From NCBI RefSeq assembly GCF_026342405.1, contig NZ_JAPEMU010000001.1:3658001-3722000 (forward strand): a DNA stretch of 64,000 bases, read 5' to 3'. This document shows positions 59,588 to 64,000 of the stretch, piece after piece. Source of the stretch: Kitasatospora sp. NBC_00240 (GTDB taxonomy: Bacteria > Actinomycetota > Actinomycetes > Streptomycetales > Streptomycetaceae). Position 1 is the first letter of the stretch, and each line of letters opens with the position of its first letter. Both the position numbers and the translations under genes were made by a program. The notes below the pieces were generated by a model, which worked only from the letters and a program-made list of their open reading frames with translations, was not told the DNA's origin and did not search any database.

Positions 59588-59799
59588 CGCGCGGGAGAGT
59601 CCGGAGTGCCCTTGGGGTACAGCCGGCGCCGAAGGAGCAAGTCCTCCCCGGAATCTCTCAGGCACCCCTACCGCACGGGCGAGGCACATCTGGAAAGCGG
59701 ACACGGCCCTGCCGTGCGCCCACCCACGGTGCAAGCCGCCATGCTGTCCCCAGGGCAGCGCGCGGTGAAGCTCTCAGGTTGTGACGACAGATGGGGAGA
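59588..59799 (+). ncRNA. Tandem glycine riboswitch
   Basis: Two consecutive glycine aptamers. First: GCGGGAGAG near 59591, CGCCGAAGGAGCAA near 59627 and GGAATCTCTCAGGC near 59650. Second: TCTGGAAAGCGG near 59690 and GGTGAAGCTCTCAGG near 59764, closing with GATGGGGAG near 59790. These are the conserved segments of the glycine-sensing element found before gcvT. A short hairpin (59830-59845) lies between it and the gcvT ribosome-binding site and may belong to the expression platform. Glycine should raise gcvT expression. Confidence 0.92.
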
Positions 59800-59892
59800 C
59801 CCAGCCGCCGCATGCCCGCGCGCAGGTCGGGTCCCCGTCGGGACCGGTCCGGCGTGCGCTCACCTGAGTGCCCAGCCCAAGGAGTACAGGCC

Positions 59893-61014
59893 ATGTCGTC
59901 CCCCCGTCTCACCGCGCTCGACGCGCTGCACCGCGCCCTCGGCGCCACCATGACCGACTTCGCCGGCTGGGACATGCCGCTGCGCTACGGCAGCGAGCGC
60001 GAGGAGCACCTCGCCGTCCGGACGAAGGCCGGCCTGTTCGACCTCTCGCACATGGGTGAGATCACCGTGTCGGGCCCGCAGGCCGGCGAGCTGCTGGACC
60101 ACGCGCTGGTCGGCTTCATCTCGGCGCTGGGCGTGCTCCGCGCCCGCTACACCATGATCTGCGCCGAGGACGGCGGCATCCTGGACGACCTGATCGTCTA
60201 CCGGACCGCCGAGGACGAGTACATGGTGGTCGCGAACGCCTCCAACGCCCAGGTGGTGCTGGACGCGCTGACCGCCCGCGCCGAGGGCTTCGACGCCGTG
60301 GTGCGCGACGACCGCGACGCGTACGCGCTGATCGCCGTGCAGGGCCCGGAGGCGAACGGCATCCTGGCCTCCGTCACCGACGCCGACCTGCCGGGTCTCA
60401 AGTACTACGCGCTGCTGCCCGCGACGGTGGCCGGCAAGCAGGTCTGGCTGGCCCGGACCGGCTACACCGGCGAGGACGGCTTCGAGATCTTCTCGGCCCC
60501 CGCCGACGCCGAGCACCTGTGGAACGCGCTGACCGGGGCGGGGCAGGGCGTCGGCCTGATCCCGTGCGGCCTGTCCTGCCGGGACACGCTGCGCCTGGAG
60601 GCGGGCATGCCGCTGTACGGGCACGAGCTGAACACCGACCTGACCCCGTTCGACGCGGGCCTGGGCCGGGTGGTGCGTTTCGACAAGACCACCAACGGCG
60701 GCGCGTTCGTCGGCCGCAAGGCGCTGGAGCAGGCGGCCGCCGAGGCGGAGACCAACCCGCCGCGGGTGCTGGTCGGCCTGGTGTCCGAGGGCCGGCGGGT
60801 GCCGCGGGCCGAGTACGCGGTGGTGGACGCCGAGGGCGCCCCGATCGGCCGGATCACCTCGGGTGCGCCGTCCCCGACGCTGGGCAAGCCGATCGCGATC
60901 GCGTACGTGGACGCCCAGCACGCGGCGCCGGGCAGCACCGTCGCGGTGGACGTGCGCGGCAAGCACGAGCCCGTCCAGGTGGTCGCGCTGCCGTTCTACA
61001 AGCGCGCCCGCTGA
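59893..61014 (+). CDS. gcvT: Glycine cleavage system T protein (aminomethyltransferase)
   Basis: A 373-residue enzyme that takes the methylene group of glycine, held on lipoyl GcvH, to tetrahydrofolate, with ammonia release. Motifs: [79 protein letters not shown] and DFIGRKAL-like [14 protein letters not shown] 59893 with AAGGAG eight bases upstream. First gene after the glycine riboswitch. Confidence 0.97.
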   Translation: MSSPRLTALDALHRALGATMTDFAGWDMPLRYGSEREEHLAVRTKAGLFDLSHMGEITVSGPQAGELLDHALVGFISALGVLRARYTMICAEDGGILDDLIVYRTAEDEYMVVANASNAQVVLDALTARAEGFDAVVRDDRDAYALIAVQGPEANGILASVTDADLPGLKYYALLPATVAGKQVWLARTGYTGEDGFEIFSAPADAEHLWNALTGAGQGVGLIPCGLSCRDTLRLEAGMPLYGHELNTDLTPFDAGLGRVVRFDKTTNGGAFVGRKALEQAAAEAETNPPRVLVGLVSEGRRVPRAEYAVVDAEGAPIGRITSGAPSPTLGKPIAIAYVDAQHAAPGSTVAVDVRGKHEPVQVVALPFYKRAR

Positions 61015-61016
61015 GA

Positions 61017-61044
61017 CCGCACCGCTGAAGGCCCTGCGGTGCGG
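61017..61044 (+). other. Hairpin between gcvT and gcvH
   Basis: CCGCACCGC (61017-61025) pairs with GCGGTGCGG (61036-61044) around a ten-base loop, beginning three bases after the gcvT stop. It could be a partial terminator, which would allow gcvH to be expressed separately. Confidence 0.5.
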
Positions 61045-61191
61045 ACCGCGGCCGAACCCTGTGGCCGGGCGCCGGTGCGGATGCCCGCCCGGGTGAGCGC
61101 GGTCACCCACCGTCACCCTTGTCCGGGCCGCCGGGCCGATCCGGCGACCCCGCATTTCCACCGACTGCTTCCCATCCTGGAGAATGACGCC

Positions 61192-61569
61192 ATGAGCAAC
61201 CCCCAGCACCTGCAGTTCAGCAAGGAGCACGAGTGGCTGACGGCCGCCGAGGGCGGTGTCTCGACCATCGGCATCACCGCCCACGCGGCGGACGCCCTCG
61301 GTGACATCGTCTACGTGCAGCTGCCCGAGGTCGGCGAAACCGTCACCGCAGGTGAGACCTGTGGCGAGCTTGAGTCCACCAAGTCGGTCAGCGACCTGTA
61401 CTCCCCCGCCACCGGCGAGGTCGTCGAGGTCAACCAGGCCGTCATCGACGAGCCGGCCCTGGTGAACTCCGCCCCCTTCGAGGGTGGCTGGCTGTTCAAG
61501 GTCCGGCTCGACGGCGAGCCGGCGGACCTGCTGAGCGCCGACGAGTACACCGCCCTCACCGGCGGCTGA
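61192..61569 (+). CDS. gcvH: Glycine cleavage system H protein
   Basis: A 125-residue lipoyl carrier protein. Lipoylation lysine 64 in [20 protein letters not shown]-terminal FSKEHEWL and C-terminal WLFKVRL match the family. ATG 61192 with GGAGAATG upstream. In tandem with gcvT and glyA. It shuttles the aminomethyl group between the P and T proteins; no gcvP is in the window. Confidence 0.97.
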   Translation: MSNPQHLQFSKEHEWLTAAEGGVSTIGITAHAADALGDIVYVQLPEVGETVTAGETCGELESTKSVSDLYSPATGEVVEVNQAVIDEPALVNSAPFEGGWLFKVRLDGEPADLLSADEYTALTGG

Positions 61570-61699
61570 GTCCCCCGACGGGGCGGCCGCAGCGCGGCGG
61601 CCGCCCCCGCCCGGCCCCTTGCCCGCTCCCGCCCGCCGCCCGGCCGTCCCCGCGGCCGACGAGCTGCGCGCGGCTGCCCCATGACGGGAAGACCACACC

Positions 61700-62968
61700 A
61701 TGACTGTTCTCAACCAGTCCCTGCACGCTCTCGACCCGGAGATCGCCGCCGCGGTCGACGCCGAGCTGCACCGTCAGCAGACCACCCTGGAAATGATCGC
61801 CTCCGAGAACTTCGCCCCGGTGGCGGTCATGGAGGCCCAGGGCTCGGTGCTGACCAACAAGTACGCCGAGGGCTACCCCGGCCGTCGCTACTACGGCGGC
61901 TGCGAGCACGTCGACGTGGCCGAGCAGATCGCCATCGACCGGGTGAAGGCGCTGTTCGGCGCCGAGCACGCCAACGTCCAGCCGCACTCGGGCGCGCAGG
62001 CGAACGCCGCGGCGATGTTCGCGCTGATCCAGCCGGGCGACACCATCCTGGGCCTGAGCCTGGCGCACGGCGGCCACCTGACCCACGGCATGAAGATCAA
62101 CTTCTCCGGCAAGCTCTACAACGTGGCCGCGTACCACGTGGACGAGAAGACCAACACGGTCGACATGGCCGAGGTCGAGCGCCTCGCCAAGGAGCACCAG
62201 CCCAAGCTGATCATCGCCGGCTGGTCCGCCTACCCGCGCCAGCTGGACTTCGCCGAGTTCCGCCGCATCGCGGACGAGGTCGGCGCGCTGCTGATGGTCG
62301 ACATGGCGCACTTCGCCGGCCTGGTGGCCGCGGGCCTGCACCCCAACCCGGTGCCGTACGCGGACGTGGTGACCACCACCACCCACAAGACCCTCGGCGG
62401 CCCCCGCGGCGGCGTGATCCTCTCCAAGGCCGAGTACGCCAAGAAGATCAACTCCGCGGTCTTCCCCGGCCAGCAGGGCGGTCCGCTGGAGCACGTGATC
62501 GCCGCCAAGGCCGTCGCGTTCAAGGTCGCCGCCTCCGAGGAGTTCAAGGAGCGCCAGGAGCGCACCCTGGCCGGCGCCAAGATCCTCGCCGAGCGCCTGC
62601 TGAAGTCCGACGCCACCGAGGCCGGCGTGTCCGTCCTCTCCGGCGGCACCGACGTCCACCTCGTCCTGGTCGACCTGCGCAACAGCGAGCTGGACGGCCA
62701 GCAGGCCGAGGACCGCCTGCACGAGGTCGGCATCACCGTCAACCGCAACGCGATCCCGAACGACCCGCGTCCGCCGATGGTCACCTCCGGCCTGCGGATC
62801 GGCACGCCGGCGCTCGCCACCCGCGGCTTCCAGGCCGAGGACTTCCGCGAGGTCGCCGACATCATCGCCGAGGCGCTGCTGCCGACCTTCGACGAGGCCA
62901 AGGCCACCGCCCTGAAGGCCCGGGTCAGCGCGCTGGCCGCGAAGTACCCGCTGTACCCGAACCTGTAG
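61700..62968 (+). CDS. glyA: Serine hydroxymethyltransferase
   Basis: A 422-residue PLP enzyme interconverting serine and glycine with tetrahydrofolate. Motifs: [62 protein letters not shown] and the PLP lysine in [17 protein letters not shown] 61700 preceded by GGGAAGA. The 3' end is unusual: its stop TAG is followed by two more in-frame TAG codons within 15-bp tandem units. Confidence 0.97.
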   Translation: MTVLNQSLHALDPEIAAAVDAELHRQQTTLEMIASENFAPVAVMEAQGSVLTNKYAEGYPGRRYYGGCEHVDVAEQIAIDRVKALFGAEHANVQPHSGAQANAAAMFALIQPGDTILGLSLAHGGHLTHGMKINFSGKLYNVAAYHVDEKTNTVDMAEVERLAKEHQPKLIIAGWSAYPRQLDFAEFRRIADEVGALLMVDMAHFAGLVAAGLHPNPVPYADVVTTTTHKTLGGPRGGVILSKAEYAKKINSAVFPGQQGGPLEHVIAAKAVAFKVAASEEFKERQERTLAGAKILAERLLKSDATEAGVSVLSGGTDVHLVLVDLRNSELDGQQAEDRLHEVGITVNRNAIPNDPRPPMVTSGLRIGTPALATRGFQAEDFREVADIIAEALLPTFDEAKATALKARVSALAAKYPLYPNL

Positions 62969-63000
62969 GACCCGATCCTGTAGGGCCCGAACCTGTAGGA
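62956..63000 (+). repeat. Three 15-bp tandem units containing the glyA stop codon
   Basis: Units 62956-62970, 62971-62985 and 62986-63000 of the type CCCGAACCTGTAGGA (one variant). Each contains an in-frame TAG. Reading past the glyA stop would meet two further stops within 30 bases. Confidence 0.85.
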
Positions 63001-63017
63001 CCCGCTTCACCTCTCGT

Positions 63018-63045
63018 GAGGCCCGGCACACACCCGCCGGGCCTC
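63018..63045 (+). terminator. Terminator after glyA
   Basis: GAGGCCCGGC (63018-63027) pairs perfectly with GCCGGGCCTC (63036-63045) around an eight-base loop, 49 bases past the glyA stop. Confidence 0.75.
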
Positions 63046-63055
63046 CCGAAACCCC

Positions 63056-63094
63056 GGGGCACCGCGCACACTGGAACGTGGCGCGCGGTGCCCC
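63056..63094 (+). other. Hairpin in the sdaA leader
   Basis: GGGGCACCGCGC (63056-63067) pairs perfectly with GCGCGGTGCCCC (63083-63094), loop 15 bases. It lies 51 bases before the sdaA start and may be a second terminator or a leader structure of sdaA. Confidence 0.55.
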
Positions 63095-63144
63095 GACGCG
63101 TGTACCCGCTTGTCCTTCCACGAGACCAGACAAGGACGTCCCCC

Positions 63145-64000
63145 GTGGCCATCAGCGTCTTCGACCTCTTCTCCATCGGCATCGGCCCGTCGAGTTCCCA
63201 CACCGTCGGCCCGATGCGGGCCGCCCGGATGTTCGCCCGCCGCCTGAAGTCCGAGGGGCTGCTGGCCCAGACCGCCGCCGTCCGGGCCGAACTGTTCGGC
63301 TCCCTCGGCGCCACCGGCCACGGCCACGGCACCCCCAAGGCCGTCCTGCTGGGCCTGGAGGGCAACTCGCCCCGCACCGTCGACGTCGACCAGGCCGACC
63401 TGGACGTCGAGCGGATCAAGGCGACCAAGCAGCTGCGGCTGCTCGGCCACGACCTGGCCGACGCCCACCGGATCGCCTTCGACACCGACACCCAGCTGAT
63501 CCTGCACCGCCGCCGCTCGCTGCCGTACCACGCCAACGGGATGACCCTGGCCGCGTACGACGCCGACGGCGTGCCCGTGCTGGAGAAGACCTACTACTCG
63601 GTCGGCGGCGGCTTCGTGGTCGACGAGGACGCCATCGGCGCGGACCGCGTCAAGCCGGACGACACCGTGCTGCGCTACCCCTTCCGCACCGGCGAGGAGC
63701 TGCTGCGCCTCACCCGGGAGACCGGGCTGTCGATCTCCGGCCTGATGCTGGAGAACGAGAAGGCCTGGCGCAGCGAGGCGGAGATCCGCACCGGGCTGCT
63801 GGAGATCTGGCGGGTGATGCAGGAGTGCGTCGCCGCCGGCATGTCCCGCGAGGGCATCCTGCCGGGCGGCCTGAAGGTCCGCCGCCGGGCCGCCTCGGGC
63901 GCCCGGGCCCTGCGGGCCGAGGGCATAGGGCCGGCCAACGCGATGGAGTGGGTGACCCTCTACGCGATGGCGGTGAACGAGGAGAACGCCTCCGGGCAGC
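63145..64000 (+). CDS. sdaA: L-serine ammonia-lyase, 3' truncated by window edge
   Basis: The first 285 codons of an Fe-S dependent L-serine dehydratase, which turns serine into pyruvate and ammonia. The N-terminal beta domain starts VAISVFDLFSIGIGPSSSHT with GPMRAARMFA, and has GSLGATGHGHGTPKAVLLGL. The alpha domain begins about residue 175; the Fe-S cysteines lie beyond the window. GTG 63145 with AAGGACG upstream. Directly follows glyA, so the gene group moves glycine to serine to pyruvate. Single-chain (alpha and beta fused) type. Confidence 0.95.
   Translation, partial: MAISVFDLFSIGIGPSSSHTVGPMRAARMFARRLKSEGLLAQTAAVRAELFGSLGATGHGHGTPKAVLLGLEGNSPRTVDVDQADLDVERIKATKQLRLLGHDLADAHRIAFDTDTQLILHRRRSLPYHANGMTLAAYDADGVPVLEKTYYSVGGGFVVDEDAIGADRVKPDDTVLRYPFRTGEELLRLTRETGLSISGLMLENEKAWRSEAEIRTGLLEIWRVMQECVAAGMSREGILPGGLKVRRRAASGARALRAEGIGPANAMEWVTLYAMAVNEENASGQ

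Overview
The window is high-GC actinobacterial chromosome, almost certainly from a member of the Streptomycetaceae (Streptomyces or Kitasatospora). The signs are strong third-position G/C, many GTG and TTG starts, two tandem conservons (cvnABCD), and a gene neighbourhood that, from memory, follows the order around SCO5470-SCO5544 in S. coelicolor. I see no rRNA, tRNA, insertion sequence, prophage or CRISPR array, so this is core chromosome. Only the first and last genes are cut by the window edges. LAYOUT. 1-9.8 kb (+): two conservons in tandem, each encoding a membrane sensor kinase-like protein (CvnA), a roadblock protein (CvnB), a DUF742 protein (CvnC) and a small Ras-like GTPase (CvnD). 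The two cvnB genes and the two cvnD genes are nearly or fully identical in DNA, whereas cvnA and cvnC have diverged, mostly in long low-complexity tails. 9.9-14.4 kb (-): branched-chain amino-acid genes cimA, ilvE and leuB. cimA has its own leader peptide and attenuator-type terminator. 14.5-21.6 kb: a Uma2 nuclease-like protein, a large YfhO-like membrane protein (+), a secreted subtilase (-) and a 57-residue small protein (-). 22-27.7 kb (-): ilvB-ilvN-ilvC-serA. A 13-codon I/L/V leader peptide and terminator precede ilvB. 27.7-34.7 kb (-): a membrane GGDEF/degenerate-EAL protein, a large LAL-type LuxR regulator and a small basic protein. 34.9-43.2 kb (-): gatC-gatA-small membrane protein-gatB, an intact GGDEF-EAL protein (RmdB-like) and ligA. 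43.3-48.3 kb (-): MetE-like methionine synthase, SDR, LOG-family protein, mnmA and cysteine desulfurase. 48.6-50.5 kb: IclR regulator, TRIC/UPF0126 channel and VOC protein. 50.6-56.8 kb (-): a five-gene oligopeptide ABC transporter. 57.3-59.2 kb (-): two SseB-family proteins. 59.6-64 kb (+): a tandem glycine riboswitch followed by gcvT, gcvH, glyA and the start of sdaA. HOW IT FITS TOGETHER. Three themes recur. First, branched-chain and serine/glycine metabolism: cimA, ilvE, leuB, ilvBNC and serA make valine, leucine, isoleucine and serine, while gcvT, gcvH, glyA and sdaA consume glycine and serine. These genes carry RNA-level control (two leader-peptide attenuators and a glycine riboswitch). 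Second, membrane-linked signalling: the twin conservons and two c-di-GMP proteins. Third, tRNA and sulfur housekeeping: GatCAB for Gln-tRNA, and cysteine desulfurase with MnmA for 2-thiouridine. The most unusual feature is the twin conservon: identical GTPase and roadblock genes served by two divergent sensors, with Tyr-Gly-Gln-rich tails shared by CvnA and CvnC of the second copy only.
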